A stretch of DNA of 57,175 nucleotides from an uncultured Silvanigrella sp. (GTDB taxonomy: Bacteria; Bdellovibrionota_B; Oligoflexia; Silvanigrellales; Silvanigrellaceae): the NCBI GenBank assembly GCA_903933385.1, contig CAIZJW010000090.1:1-57175 (forward strand), written 5' to 3'. Positions 28,080-37,375 of this stretch are shown one piece after another. The translations under genes and the position numbers were made by a program. The stretch's first letter is position 1. Each line of letters opens with the position of its first letter. The notes below the pieces were generated by a model, which worked only from the letters and a program-made list of their open reading frames with translations, was not told where the DNA came from and made no database searches.

Positions 28080-28101
28080 TGTAAGGTTTTTAGGTACACC
28101 G

Positions 28102-28138
28102 ACCAGGATACGCTTGAGTGGATCCCGCTCAACCTGGT
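28102..28138 (+). promoter_or_regulatory. Structured leader before sucC
   Basis: TTGAGTGG (28114-28121) pairs with CCGCTCAA (28125-28132) over a 3-base loop, with one wobble. ACCAGG (28102-28107) pairs with CCTGGT (28133-28138) below it, leaving a 6-base bulge on one side. It ends 28 bases before the sucC start. It could be a regulatory RNA element or a protein operator. Confidence 0.45.
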
Positions 28139-28166
28139 TGCAATTGTCATCATCGAGGAGTCTGAG

Positions 28167-29330
28167 ATGAACGTCCATGAGTATCAGGCCAAAGACCTGC
28201 TAGCCAAATTTGGTCTGAACATCCCCAAAGGGAAACTCTGTCACACTGCAACAGAAGCAGAGTGGGCAGCTCGCTCGTTCGGTCCTGAAGCACTCAGTGT
28301 CGTTAAGGCACAAATTCACGCCGGTGGCCGCGGAAAAGGCGGTGGAGTTAAGTTGGCACGCACTCCCGAAGAAGCCCATGACTGGGCTCAAAAAATCCTC
28401 GGCATGCAGCTTATCACTCCACAAACAGGCCACCAGGGAAAGAAAGTACATAAAGTACTTGTGGCTCAGGGCTCGGACATTGCCAAAGAATATTATCTGA
28501 GTTTGGTTGTGAATCGCGAGACCGATGCGATCGGTGTCATGGCTTCCACCGAAGGCGGCATGGACATCGAAGAAGTTGCCGAAAAACATCCAGAAAAAAT
28601 TGTGACTGCCAATATCGATCCAACCGTGGGACTCATGCCGTTCACTGTGCGCACCATGTCTGCTCGACTTGGATTCACAGGGCCATTGGCGAAGGAATTC
28701 GACAAAACCATTCGTGGGTTGTTCAATGCATTCATGGCCTACGACTGCTCGATGATTGAAATCAATCCGCTTGCAATAACCAAAGATGGTCAAATGCAAA
28801 TTCTCGACTGCAAAATGGCATTCGACGAAAACGCTCTCTTCCGTCACCCAGAAATCCAAGATCTGCGTGATTACGAAGAAGAAGACGCACGTGAACTAGA
28901 GGCATCTAAGTTTGGCCTCAGTTATGTTTCGCTCGAAGGTAACATCGGCTGCCTTGTGAATGGCGCAGGCCTGGCCATGGCCACGATGGACATCATCAAA
29001 CAAAAAGGCGGCCAGCCAGCAAACTTCCTTGACGTAGGCGGTGGTGCGAACCAAGAAACCGTTACGCAAGCATTCCGCATTATTCTTAAAGATGCGGCTG
29101 TGCGCGGAATTTTTGTCAACATCTTTGGCGGCATCATGAAATGTGACGTCATTGCAAATGGCATCGTTGCCGCCGCCAAAGAGCTTGGACTCAAAGTTCC
29201 ACTTGTTGTTCGACTTGAGGGTACAAACGTTGAACTTGGTAAGAAAATTCTTGGCGACTCGAATCTAAATATTATTGCCGCCAACTCAATGAGTGATGGC
29301 GCGGAAAAAATTGTTCACGCAGTGCGCTGA
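28167..29330 (+). CDS. sucC: Succinyl-CoA synthetase beta subunit
   Basis: A 387-residue ATP-grasp protein, essentially the same length as the E. coli subunit. It joins SucD to interconvert succinyl-CoA and succinate with ATP or GTP in the TCA cycle. Seen: M-N-V-H-E-Y-Q-A-K start, [11 protein letters not shown], the E-I-N-P-L motif and the G-G-I-M-K-C-D stretch. GAGGAG is 6 bases before ATG 28167. sucD follows after 53 bases. Confidence 0.97.
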   Translation: MNVHEYQAKDLLAKFGLNIPKGKLCHTATEAEWAARSFGPEALSVVKAQIHAGGRGKGGGVKLARTPEEAHDWAQKILGMQLITPQTGHQGKKVHKVLVAQGSDIAKEYYLSLVVNRETDAIGVMASTEGGMDIEEVAEKHPEKIVTANIDPTVGLMPFTVRTMSARLGFTGPLAKEFDKTIRGLFNAFMAYDCSMIEINPLAITKDGQMQILDCKMAFDENALFRHPEIQDLRDYEEEDARELEASKFGLSYVSLEGNIGCLVNGAGLAMATMDIIKQKGGQPANFLDVGGGANQETVTQAFRIILKDAAVRGIFVNIFGGIMKCDVIANGIVAAAKELGLKVPLVVRLEGTNVELGKKILGDSNLNIIAANSMSDGAEKIVHAVR

Positions 29331-29383
29331 ACAATTTTCGACAACTCTTCACTGCACGATTTTGAATTAAAAGGACTCCTCAC

Positions 29384-30259
29384 ATGAGCATTCTGGTTGG
29401 CAAAAACACCCGTCTCATCTGCCAAGGCATCACCGGCAGCGCCGGTCATTTCCACTCTGAAAAATGCGCAGAATATGGCACAAACTTGGTCGGTGGCGTG
29501 ACGCCGGGCAAGGGTGGAACCAAAACACTCGATCGCCCCATTTTCAACACCGTATACGAAGCACGCAAAGAAGTGGGTGCAAATGCAACCATGATTTTTG
29601 TGCCGCCGCCCTTCGCCGCAGATGCGATTCTTGAAGCTATCGACGCTGGCATCGAACTCATCGTGGCCATCACCGAAGGAATACCTGTTCTTGACATGCT
29701 GCGCGTTAAAAAGGCGCTTGGTCATGCGAACGGCCAAAGCCGTCTGATTGGCCCTAACTGCCCTGGCGTCATTACACCTGGCGCATGCAAAATAGGAATC
29801 ATGCCTGGGCACATTCACAAACCAGGCCGCGTTGGAGTCGTTTCTAAATCCGGTACACTCACATATGAAGCCGTTGGTCAGCTCACCGCCCTGGGTATTG
29901 GCCAAAGCAGTTGTGTCGGAATTGGTGGCGACCCGCTTCACGGCACAAGCTTTATCGACGTTCTCGACCTGTTCAACAAAGACCCAGACACCGATGCTGT
30001 CATCATGATCGGCGAAATCGGCGGGACCTCGGAAATTCAAGCCTCCGAGTGGATCAAAGCAAACATGCAGAAGCCAGTCGTTGGATTTGTTGCTGGCCAA
30101 ACAGCGCCTAAGGGCAAACGTATGGGCCACGCCGGTGCAATTATTTCCGGCGGCAAGGGCACGGCAGCAGAAAAATACGAGGCAATGAAAAACTGCGGAA
30201 TTCACACAGTTCTCAGTGCCGGTGAAATTGGCGAAACTCTCAAAAGAGTTCTTCGCTGA
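29384..30259 (+). CDS. sucD: Succinyl-CoA synthetase alpha subunit
   Basis: A 291-residue CoA-binding subunit. It shows the I-C-Q-G-I-T-G start, the G-P-N-C-P-G-V-I segment, S-K-S-G-T-L-T-Y-E, and the phospho-histidine in M-G-H-A-G-A-I. AAGGA lies 8 bases before ATG 29384. It forms an operon with sucC and is followed by a terminator. Confidence 0.98.
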   Translation: MSILVGKNTRLICQGITGSAGHFHSEKCAEYGTNLVGGVTPGKGGTKTLDRPIFNTVYEARKEVGANATMIFVPPPFAADAILEAIDAGIELIVAITEGIPVLDMLRVKKALGHANGQSRLIGPNCPGVITPGACKIGIMPGHIHKPGRVGVVSKSGTLTYEAVGQLTALGIGQSSCVGIGGDPLHGTSFIDVLDLFNKDPDTDAVIMIGEIGGTSEIQASEWIKANMQKPVVGFVAGQTAPKGKRMGHAGAIISGGKGTAAEKYEAMKNCGIHTVLSAGEIGETLKRVLR

Positions 30260-30279
30260 AAACAAAATTCACATAGAGT

Positions 30280-30319
30280 AAAAGAGGTGAGGCCATCCGG
30301 TCTCACCTCTTTTTATTTT
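30280..30319 (+). terminator. sucCD terminator
   Basis: AAAAGAGGTGAG (30280-30291) pairs with CTCACCTCTTTT (30302-30313) and a T-rich tail follows. Confidence 0.9.
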
Positions 30320-30337
30320 TCGGGAGATGTGTTGAAA

Positions 30338-31555
30338 ATGCCGGACACCGAAAAGACCAACAAATCCAGAAGAAGATTTCTGAATACACTCGGAGTCGCA
30401 AGCATGGGTGGATTCTTTGATTCAAAATTTTCGAGTGCACAACCAGGAAACAAGGGCACATCGGCAGCAACCACAATCGATAATGCGGTGAGCGCGTCTG
30501 TGGCTCGCGCAGCGCGACTGGCGCGCAAGGAGGGTTCACCTCAGTGGAAAGATGGTAAGTTCCGAAATGGACTTCCAGAAATAACAAAATTTACCGAAGC
30601 CTTTCGCAAATTGATTTTTTCAGGTGCGAAAACTGCGCCAGACCAAGAAATTCCCACTGTGAAGAAATCAAAGAAAGATTTCGAAGGCGCATCTGACTCA
30701 GGATTTCGTGTGACCTGGCTCGGACATTCTACACTTCTTGTAGAACTGGATGGCTGCCGTTTTCTCACTGATCCGGTCTGGGGTGAACGCGCCTCACCGC
30801 TTTCCTTTGCCGGCCCCAAAAGATTTTTTCCAGCTCCTCTGCCACTCAACGAGCTCCCCCGCTTGGATGCAATTGTTTTGTCGCACGACCACTATGATCA
30901 CCTCTGCCGAGAGACGGTGGAACATCTAGCGACTCTCAATATTCCTTTTATTGTTCCTCTGGGAGTTGGAGATAGGCTTGAGGAAATGGGCGTACATCAC
31001 ACTCTCATTCAAGAATTCGATTGGTGGGAAGAAACCACCGTTGGCAAAGTCAAACTAGCGTGCGTTCCGGCGCGACATTTTTCTGGTCGGACTCCCTTCG
31101 ACCGCAATTCAACATTGTGGTGCAGCTGGGCATTTCTAGGACAGAAGCAACGGATGTACTTCAGTGGCGACACAGCATATTTTCCCGGCTTCAAAGAGAT
31201 TGGCAACAGGTATGGGCCATTCGATGTCGTGGCCATTGAATCTGCAGCCTACAATTCTGCATGGCCTGATGTACACATCGGACCAGAGCAAGCTCTTCAG
31301 GCGTGCATCGATCTCAAAGGGAAAACATATCTTCCAATCCACTGGGCTACTTTTAGTCTTGCAACTCACAGCTGGACAGAACCCGGCGAAAGACTCATTG
31401 CAGGAGCCGCTCGTATGAATATCAATCTTGTTTTGCCGCGGCCAGGTGAGAGTTTCGATCCAGAATTCATTCCCGATTCACTCAGAAGAAAATGGTGGCC
31501 CGATCTCCCTTGGGAGAGCGCAGAACAAGCACCTGTCATCTCTTCGGGACTCTGA
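30338..31555 (+). CDS. Tat-exported metallo-beta-lactamase-fold hydrolase, NAPE-PLD-like
   Basis: A 405-residue protein. The N-terminus S-R-R-R-F-L-N-T-L-G-V (Arg11-Arg12 pair) is a twin-arginine signal, so the folded, metal-loaded enzyme is probably exported. The MBL metal motif is HDHYDH at 183-188. The surrounding W-L-G-H-S-T-L-L-V-E, L-T-D-P-V-W-G-E-R-A-S-P and F-S-G-D-T-A-Y match the N-acyl-phosphatidylethanolamine phospholipase D/UlaG-like group. A lipid or phosphodiester substrate is likely but unproven. ATG 30338 lies 11 bases after GGAG; TTG 30332 would be better spaced. Confidence 0.85.
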   Translation: MPDTEKTNKSRRRFLNTLGVASMGGFFDSKFSSAQPGNKGTSAATTIDNAVSASVARAARLARKEGSPQWKDGKFRNGLPEITKFTEAFRKLIFSGAKTAPDQEIPTVKKSKKDFEGASDSGFRVTWLGHSTLLVELDGCRFLTDPVWGERASPLSFAGPKRFFPAPLPLNELPRLDAIVLSHDHYDHLCRETVEHLATLNIPFIVPLGVGDRLEEMGVHHTLIQEFDWWEETTVGKVKLACVPARHFSGRTPFDRNSTLWCSWAFLGQKQRMYFSGDTAYFPGFKEIGNRYGPFDVVAIESAAYNSAWPDVHIGPEQALQACIDLKGKTYLPIHWATFSLATHSWTEPGERLIAGAARMNINLVLPRPGESFDPEFIPDSLRRKWWPDLPWESAEQAPVISSGL

Positions 31556-31603
31556 ATCGGGTCGCCAACTCGTCAGAACATTCAATGTATTCGCTTCACC
31601 CGA

Positions 31604-33430
31604 TCACTTCACCACCCAGGATGCATCGGCACCACCATGCTCCAAAGCTTTCGCATCGACTGCAAATATCCTTCCGAGTTCTTCACGAGCCGCCTTTGAA
31701 CCTGAGACAAAATCATTTCTCTGTTTGTAAACCTTATGCAAGTCGGCGAGAACACCTGCGTCGTAGTTATGAAAAATCTTTGCAACTTTGCGGGCTGCAT
31801 GCGGATGACTTCCAAGCGAGACAAGAACCTTTTCTCCGAGTGCAAGTGCCGCGTTGAACGTCTCACGCTCAAAATCATCAATCCCTAAATCCTTTAGCTC
31901 ATATGCGTGGATCATGTCGAAGGCGCGCGCCATCACTCGAACATGTGGATAGTGTTTTTTAATCTGCTCGGCAGCACGCAGGCATCCTTCACGATCATCT
32001 ATCGCCAAAACCACTACCTTGGCATGTTCTATTCCCGCAGATTCTAACAACGAAAGTTCCGTTGCATCGCCATAGTAAACCTTAAATCCGAACGGCCTAA
32101 CTCTATCGAGAATGTCGGGGCTGTAATCCACAATTGTAGCGGCTAAGCCCTGCGTATGAAGAAGCCGGGCGACGATTTGACCAAATCTTCCCATTCCCGC
32201 GATTATCACTGGATCATGATCTGATTTAATTTCATCTGCCGGCCTTTTTTGCTGCGTGTTCTTTTCTTTAAGAAATCTCTCCGCAGCTTTGAGTAAAAAC
32301 GGAGTCGTGAACATCGAAAGTGCAACAACCAATGTAAGTTCGGAGGCCTGATCAGGCGTCAGTGCACCAAAGCCCCGCGCGGTTGTAAAGAGAACAAAAG
32401 CAAACTCACCGCCCTGAGACAAAAGCACTGAAAAGAGCCACCCATTTCGACTATCGTGCTTAAAAATACGGGCACATATTTTCAAAATGATGATTTTGCT
32501 CAAGAGAAGAAGACTTACGATTGAAAGAATCTGGAACGGCTTTGAGGACAATATGGAAAAATCCATCGAGCTGCCGACGGCTGTGAAAAAGATCCCAAGA
32601 AGAAGGCCCTTAAATGGTTCAACATTGCTTTCTAATTCGTGACGATATTCACAGTCAGCAAGAACAACCCCTGCAAGAAATGTCCCTAGGGCCATAGAGA
32701 GACCGACACTATCCATAAGCAAGGCAACGCCCACGACAATCAAAAGTGCCGTTGCGGTAAAAATCTCTTTTTGTCTTGTTTTTGCAATCCACCTAAACAG
32801 CGGCTTCACAACAGTTCTGCTGGCAATCACAAGCCCCGCAACAATAGCCAACGCAAGAGCTGTCCGAATGATTGGCGACATCGACTGGCTTTGAGCCGAA
32901 GCCGAGTCAGCACTATGACCCAAGAGCGGAAGCACCGCCAAAATGGGAATAATGGCTAAATCCTGAAACAACAGGACCGAAAATGAATCCTTCCCAACAG
33001 AGGACTGCGCAAGACCTCGTTCTGCTAAGATCTGCAATACAATTGCTGTAGAGCTCATCGCAAATCCAAGCCCTGCCACAAGTGCCGCAGAGGTGTTCCA
33101 CCCCCAAGGAATCATACACAGCGTGATCACCGCTGCACATAAAATGACCTGCAACGATCCAAGTCCAAATATGCTAGTGCGCATTGACCAAAGGCGACGA
33201 GGCTCAAGCTCTAAGCCCACAAGAAACAGCAACATGACCACGCCGAATTCGGCGACATGCATGACGTCATTTGAGTTGTTGAGTAATTTAAGCCCAAACG
33301 GTCCAATGATTGCGCCCGCAACCAGGTACCCCAGCACACTCCCAAGACCGAGTCGCTTTGCAATAGGAACGCTGACAACCCCTGCAGCTAACAACGCCGC
33401 TATCGTTCCCAACAGTGCTTGTCCGCTCAT
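31604..33430 (-). CDS. kefC: Kef-type K+/H+ antiporter (CPA2) with TrkA-N domain
   Basis: A 608-residue inner-membrane protein. About 390 residues of membrane helices form a Na+/H+-exchanger domain; near 407 begins a RCK/TrkA-N domain with G-M-G-R-F-G-Q binding nucleotide. This is the KefB/KefC plan of K+ efflux systems that protect against electrophiles. ATG 33430 has GGAGAA 6 bases upstream and overlaps the stop of the kefF/G-like gene (ATGA). The gene pair supports Kef function; whether glutathione adducts gate it cannot be seen. Confidence 0.9.
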   Translation of the reverse strand: MSGQALLGTIAALLAAGVVSVPIAKRLGLGSVLGYLVAGAIIGPFGLKLLNNSNDVMHVAEFGVVMLLFLVGLELEPRRLWSMRTSIFGLGSLQVILCAAVITLCMIPWGWNTSAALVAGLGFAMSSTAIVLQILAERGLAQSSVGKDSFSVLLFQDLAIIPILAVLPLLGHSADSASAQSQSMSPIIRTALALAIVAGLVIASRTVVKPLFRWIAKTRQKEIFTATALLIVVGVALLMDSVGLSMALGTFLAGVVLADCEYRHELESNVEPFKGLLLGIFFTAVGSSMDFSILSSKPFQILSIVSLLLLSKIIILKICARIFKHDSRNGWLFSVLLSQGGEFAFVLFTTARGFGALTPDQASELTLVVALSMFTTPFLLKAAERFLKEKNTQQKRPADEIKSDHDPVIIAGMGRFGQIVARLLHTQGLAATIVDYSPDILDRVRPFGFKVYYGDATELSLLESAGIEHAKVVVLAIDDREGCLRAAEQIKKHYPHVRVMARAFDMIHAYELKDLGIDDFERETFNAALALGEKVLVSLGSHPHAARKVAKIFHNYDAGVLADLHKVYKQRNDFVSGSKAAREELGRIFAVDAKALEHGGADASWVVK

Positions 33431-33981
33431 GGCAGTTCTCCAGTTGAAATATAATTGGATAAAAGTTGTTGATAGGTGCCACACGCCTCTGCAATTTCGG
33501 CATCACCTAAACCGCGTGCTCCATGAATGACCATGGGTGCTGCATATTTCATTCCACAAAGATGAGCTGTTTGATCAAAGGGCGAGAAAAATGTGTTTAT
33601 TGTGTGGCGATTTGATCCCGTGGGAGAATAAGCCTCAGCCGGACCTCCAGCGGTGACGGCACTCAGGAGGGTTTTGCCATGGAGCTTCGTGCCACCGCTC
33701 CCGTAAGCCCATCCGTGTTCTAAGACTTCATCGATCCACAGCTTCAGAAGTGGGGGACAAGAATACCAATAGACAGGATGTTGAAAAACGATCAGATCAT
33801 GTTCTTCCAGGAGAGCCTGCTCTCGCTTTACATCAACAAGATAGTCTGGATATATAGCATACATGTCTCTGACTGTAACTTGATTCATTCCAGCCACTGC
33901 CGCGGCAAGAGCCTTGCCAGCGTGAGATGCTTTGTGGGTTGGATGAAAAAATAAAACAAGTGCTCTGCGCTGGGGTGACAT
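33427..33981 (-). CDS. Kef ancillary quinone oxidoreductase (KefF/KefG-like flavodoxin fold)
   Basis: A 184-residue flavin-binding NAD(P)H dehydrogenase of the KefF/MdaB group. Features: F-H-P-T-H opening, F-Q-H-P-V-Y-W-Y-S-C-P-P and V-T-A-G-G-P-A-E-A-Y. Such proteins bind KefC/KefB and are needed for full activity. GGAG is 8 bases before ATG 33981. It overlaps the antiporter gene by 4 bases. Confidence 0.9.
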   Translation of the reverse strand: MSPQRRALVLFFHPTHKASHAGKALAAAVAGMNQVTVRDMYAIYPDYLVDVKREQALLEEHDLIVFQHPVYWYSCPPLLKLWIDEVLEHGWAYGSGGTKLHGKTLLSAVTAGGPAEAYSPTGSNRHTINTFFSPFDQTAHLCGMKYAAPMVIHGARGLGDAEIAEACGTYQQLLSNYISTGELP

Positions 33982-34041
33982 GACGTTTTCTCCGATGCAA
34001 TTTTTTTAAAGAGTATCAGCACACATGCAGGTCCAACAATT

Positions 34042-34650
34042 ATGAACAATTGCTGTCAGTCAAAATCGTGTGAACTCGAGAAAATGCAAAAGAAACAGGC
34101 CAAAGTGCTTTGGGTTGTTCTGTTCGTGAATCTCACAATGTTTTTTGCCGAGACCCTAGGCGGCCTGATGTCGCAATCTCTGAGTGTCTCAGCTGATTCT
34201 CTCGACATGCTAGGCGATGCGCTCGCATATGGGAGCAGTCTTTATGTGATAAGCAAAGGCTTGAAGTCGAAAGCTCTCTCCGCAATGACGAAGGGAATCA
34301 TCATGATTCTCACGGGTCTTGGTGTGTCAGCCCAGGCTGTATACCGGGTGATCAACGCCACACCACCATCTTCCCAACTCATGACTCTCTTTACTGCAGC
34401 GGCGCTCGCTGCCAATATTTTCTGTTTGCTGCTTCTCACTCGCTACCGACAGTCAGACATCAACATGTCGTCGGTTTGGATGTGCTCACGAAATGACATC
34501 ATCGCAAACGTCGCTGTTCTTGGTGCAGCAGGTCTTGTCTCGTTTTTAACCAGTCCGATGCCCGATCTCATTGTCGGAATTGCGATCACGCTACTTTTTT
34601 TATCTTCGGGTATTCAGGTCATTCGGCAGGCACGCGCGGCTTTGTCATGA
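34042..34650 (+). CDS. Short CDF-like cation transporter, membrane part only
   Basis: A 202-residue protein with about five to six membrane helices. It has a CDF-like helix-2 site S-A-D-S-L-D-M-L-G-D and a helix-5 site changed from H-x-x-x-D to C148-S-R-N-D152. The cytoplasmic C-terminal domain of CDF exporters is missing. The N-terminus M-N-N-C-C-Q-S-K-S-C is cysteine-rich and could bind a soft metal. Metal is unknown; the cysteines hint at Hg, Cd, Zn or Cu. The ribosome site is weak. It diverges from the Kef pair after 60 bases. Confidence 0.75.
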   Translation: MNNCCQSKSCELEKMQKKQAKVLWVVLFVNLTMFFAETLGGLMSQSLSVSADSLDMLGDALAYGSSLYVISKGLKSKALSAMTKGIIMILTGLGVSAQAVYRVINATPPSSQLMTLFTAAALAANIFCLLLLTRYRQSDINMSSVWMCSRNDIIANVAVLGAAGLVSFLTSPMPDLIVGIAITLLFLSSGIQVIRQARAALS

Positions 34651-34715
34651 CGCACTCATTGCTCAAAGAAAAAAACTCTGTTGCCATTGTCATTCCAAGT
34701 TAGAAATATGGGCGT

Positions 34716-35393
34716 TTAGGTTGGCTCGTCATCCCAAAAAAGCGCTCTTCCGAAAATGACAACCCCTCCTTCCTGCGGCGGCCGATCCAAAGCATAGGTC
34801 ACCATCGCACGTGCAACCTCACTTGCATAAATTGGCATAAATTCGGCAATTTTCTGCTCCGAGAAATTCTCTAATACTGGGCGCAAACGTGAAAATAAGC
34901 TCCCAGCGATCCACTCTCCGAACCTGAACTCCTGGCGTTGCCCCAAAAGAAGTGATGGCCGAAGAATAACGTAACGAAGCCCACTCGACATAATAGTTTT
35001 TTCCATGGCTGCTTTGGTGCTCAAGTAAAGACCACGAGGTTTGTCGGCACCCACAGACGAAACAGCACAAAAGATCGGATAAGAGGGAGCCACAGCCGCC
35101 AACAGGCGCCGCGGGTATTCAAAATCCACCTTAGCAAACTCTTTGTCTGAACCAGCTTTCTTCCGTGTCGTGCCTAGGCAGCAAAACACCGCATCGAACT
35201 TCTCTTGCGCGAGCTTTTGAAAATCTTCTTCACGGTCATAATCAAAGACACGAAATACAATCTGATCACTCGAAAATCCTAAAGCCGGAATCTGCCGCAC
35301 TAACGCAGTCACATGAACATTGCTGCGTTGCGCAAGGAGCTTCAAGAGCTCGGTTCCCACTAAGCCAGTTCCACCTGCGACAAGAATCTTCAC
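34716..35393 (-). CDS. NAD(P)-binding TIP30/HTATIP2-like oxidoreductase
   Basis: A 225-residue atypical short-chain dehydrogenase. The start K-I-L-V-A-G-G-T-G-L-V-G binds the dinucleotide; C-L-G-T-T-R-K-K-A-G-S, a S-S-V-G-A and L-R-P-S-L-L-L-G-Q-R are typical of the TIP30/Y-wnB-like group. I choose GTG 35393, since GGAG lies 9 bases upstream; the ATG at 35402 directly abuts it. Substrate unknown. Confidence 0.85.
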   Translation of the reverse strand: MKILVAGGTGLVGTELLKLLAQRSNVHVTALVRQIPALGFSSDQIVFRVFDYDREEDFQKLAQEKFDAVFCCLGTTRKKAGSDKEFAKVDFEYPRRLLAAVAPSYPIFCAVSSVGADKPRGLYLSTKAAMEKTIMSSGLRYVILRPSLLLGQRQEFRFGEWIAGSLFSRLRPVLENFSEQKIAEFMPIYASEVARAMVTYALDRPPQEGGVVIFGRALFWDDEPT

Positions 35394-35430
35394 TGAGGTC
35401 ATCTCCGTGTTTAAAAAGGGCTCTTATAAA

Positions 35431-35459
35431 AGAAAAACCCCGTCGCAGAACCGACAGGG
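35431..35459 (-). terminator. ssb terminator
   Basis: On the minus strand CCCTGTCG pairs with CGACGGGG (plus 35452-35459 and 35438-35445), followed by TTTTT and more T. It lies just downstream of ssb and inside the leader of the TIP30-like gene. Confidence 0.85.
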
Positions 35460-35490
35460 CTTTTCAGAAGACTCGTTCCAACGCACCGCC

Positions 35491-35991
35491 TCAGAACGGA
35501 ACATCGTCGTCGAGATCAACGCTGCGATTGGTTGTTCCATTGGCCGCAGGGCGATTGCTGCCTGCGTTGTCATAGGAAGGTCCACCACCGAAGAATGGAT
35601 TCTCGGAGCCGACATCTCCAGCATAATCATTGCCCGGCGCAACTTCGGCACCACGGCCTGTTCCTGAATCAAGGAACTGAATATTGCTCGCAACGATTTC
35701 AGTTGAATAACGCTTTTGACCTGATTGCTGATCATCCCAGCTACGAGTTTGCAGCTTGCCTTCGATGAAACAGGAACGGCCTTTCTTCAGATATTTTCCT
35801 GCAAGTTCAGCCTGACGGCCCCAAACAACAATACGATGCCACTCAGTGCGCTCTTCTTTGTTGCCATCCTTCATCCAGCTTTCGCTTGTCGCCAAACGAA
35901 GACTACAGACAGCTTGTCCGTTGGGCGTCATGCGCACTTCTGGGTCTTGTCCGAGTCGACCAATCAAAATCACCTTATTTACACCCTGCAT
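35491..35991 (-). CDS. ssb: Single-stranded DNA-binding protein
   Basis: A 166-residue SSB with an OB fold over the first ~110 residues ([22 protein letters not shown]) and a Gly/Asn-rich linker. It ends in the acidic tip D-D-D-V-P-F that binds partner proteins in replication and repair. AGGAGA lies about 9 bases before ATG 35991. A longer open frame upstream has no ribosome site. Confidence 0.97.
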   Translation of the reverse strand: MQGVNKVILIGRLGQDPEVRMTPNGQAVCSLRLATSESWMKDGNKEERTEWHRIVVWGRQAELAGKYLKKGRSCFIEGKLQTRSWDDQQSGQKRYSTEIVASNIQFLDSGTGRGAEVAPGNDYAGDVGSENPFFGGGPSYDNAGSNRPAANGTTNRSVDLDDDVPF

Positions 35992-36298
35992 ACTCACTGT
36001 CTCCTGCTCAAATTGTCTGATTGCACACTTAAATCGCATCTGAAGCCGGGTCAACACCGGCGTGCCCATTGAACGGATTCCGATCCGAGGCGAAAAAATT
36101 CGACCTGAGCAATGTCAGAGACTTGACGTGGGTGCCCTGGGACTGCCCCTTTCTCGGAGTTCAGGCTAAACTTCAAGAAGAACAGGCCGACACCAGGATG
36201 GTTTTGCTTGCTGCCAAACCTTTCGGCTGGTAAGCAGACGACCGTGAGAACACTTGACTTAGGTCATGTTCCTGGTCTGGTGGGTAAGGAGATTTGAA
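35992..36298. other. Divergent intergenic region between ssb and lpxC
   Basis: No gene was recognised. A partly paired hairpin (36205-36211 with 36230-36236, plus CC/GG inside) lies about 60 bases before the lpxC start. No clear -10/-35 pair was seen for either gene. Confidence 0.4.
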
Positions 36299-37264
36299 TT
36301 GAATCAGAGAACTGTGGCACGGACCATCCGCCACACTGGGATCGGACTCCACTCCGGTCGGCCAGTTCATCTCGAAATTCATCCAGCCGCAGCGCACTCC
36401 GGCATCCGATTCATTCGCACCGACCTCAGCCCCCATGTTGAAATCGTTGCCCATCCTCATTCGGTTTTTGATACAGCCTTGGCGACTCGTCTTGGTACAG
36501 AAAAAGCTTATGTTTCCACGGTAGAACACCTGATGGCCGCACTCTTTGGCCTTGGCATCGACAACGCTCGCGTGTGTGTAGATGCTGCAGAAATGCCTAT
36601 CGTAGATGGCTCTGCAGTTCCTTGGCTCATTTTGCTGGACGAGGCAGGAGTTGAAGAACTTGAGGCTGCGCGCTCAATTCGGGTCATCAAAAAGCCACTG
36701 GAAGTTGTCGACCCCCGCGACCCAACTCGATTCATCCGAGTTGAACCAAGCAAACATCCACGCATCACCTACTCAATCGACTTTAGAAACAATGCACTCA
36801 TTGGATCGCAGAGCCTCACACTCTCGCTCACGGGCCGTAGTTTTTGTGAAGCACTTTCTCACGCACGCACCTTCTGCACAGCTGAGGAAGTTGATTTCAT
36901 GAGATCCCGCGGTCTTGCACGCGGGGGAAGTCTTGAGAATGCAATTGTTGTGAGCCGCACTGAGGGACTCCTCAATTCTTCTGGGCTCCGGGCTCCTGAT
37001 GAATTCGTGCGCCATAAAATTCTCGACTGTATCGGAGACCTGGCCCTGCTTGGAACTCCAATCTCAGGGCATATCATTGCTCACAAGGCAGGCCACGACC
37101 TCCACACGGCTCTTGCTAAATTGCTCATTGAAGAGTCAGATGCCGTTGAAATAAGAACCGTCACAGCAAAAAATTCTCGCAGTTCGCTTGCTCGCTTGCT
37201 CGACTTCCCAAGCAGTCTCTCCGAAGTCCCTGACTTCTCCAGCCTCTCTCTCGTCACCGGCTAA
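36299..37264 (+). CDS. lpxC: UDP-3-O-acyl-N-acetylglucosamine deacetylase
   Basis: A 321-residue zinc deacetylase for the committed step of lipid A synthesis, proving a lipopolysaccharide-type outer membrane. Seen: R-H-T-G-I-G-L-H-S-G near the start, T-V-E-H-L-M-A-A-L, F-V-R-H-K-I-L-D-C-I-G-D-L and a late H-K-A-G-H. The start is TTG 36299, with AAGGAG 7 bases upstream, giving the usual N-Q-R-T-V start; longer readings lack a ribosome site. Confidence 0.96.
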   Translation: MNQRTVARTIRHTGIGLHSGRPVHLEIHPAAAHSGIRFIRTDLSPHVEIVAHPHSVFDTALATRLGTEKAYVSTVEHLMAALFGLGIDNARVCVDAAEMPIVDGSAVPWLILLDEAGVEELEAARSIRVIKKPLEVVDPRDPTRFIRVEPSKHPRITYSIDFRNNALIGSQSLTLSLTGRSFCEALSHARTFCTAEEVDFMRSRGLARGGSLENAIVVSRTEGLLNSSGLRAPDEFVRHKILDCIGDLALLGTPISGHIIAHKAGHDLHTALAKLLIEESDAVEIRTVTAKNSRSSLARLLDFPSSLSEVPDFSSLSLVTG

Positions 37265-37299
37265 TTGGTATCTCACCCAACACTTATGAATGAATTCTC

Positions 37300-37327
37300 T
37301 TGACATGCTGTTGCTGTGGCTTAGTTT
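37300..37327 (+). promoter_or_regulatory. Probable dnaJ promoter
   Basis: TTGACA (37300-37305), 16 bases, TAGTTT (37322-37327). It mirrors the groESL promoter, including CTTAG at the -10 edge, suggesting shared control of the chaperones. Confidence 0.6.
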
Positions 37328-37375
37328 TCTCATGCCCGCAAGCCGCTCAGGCTTCCACGTCGGTGAGGACTTATC

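Noticed and set aside
29315-30265. 316-codon open frame on the minus strand opposite sucD
   Set aside because: It is the complement of a clear sucD gene, has odd Cys/Phe/Asn-rich composition, no ribosome site and no recognisable domain.
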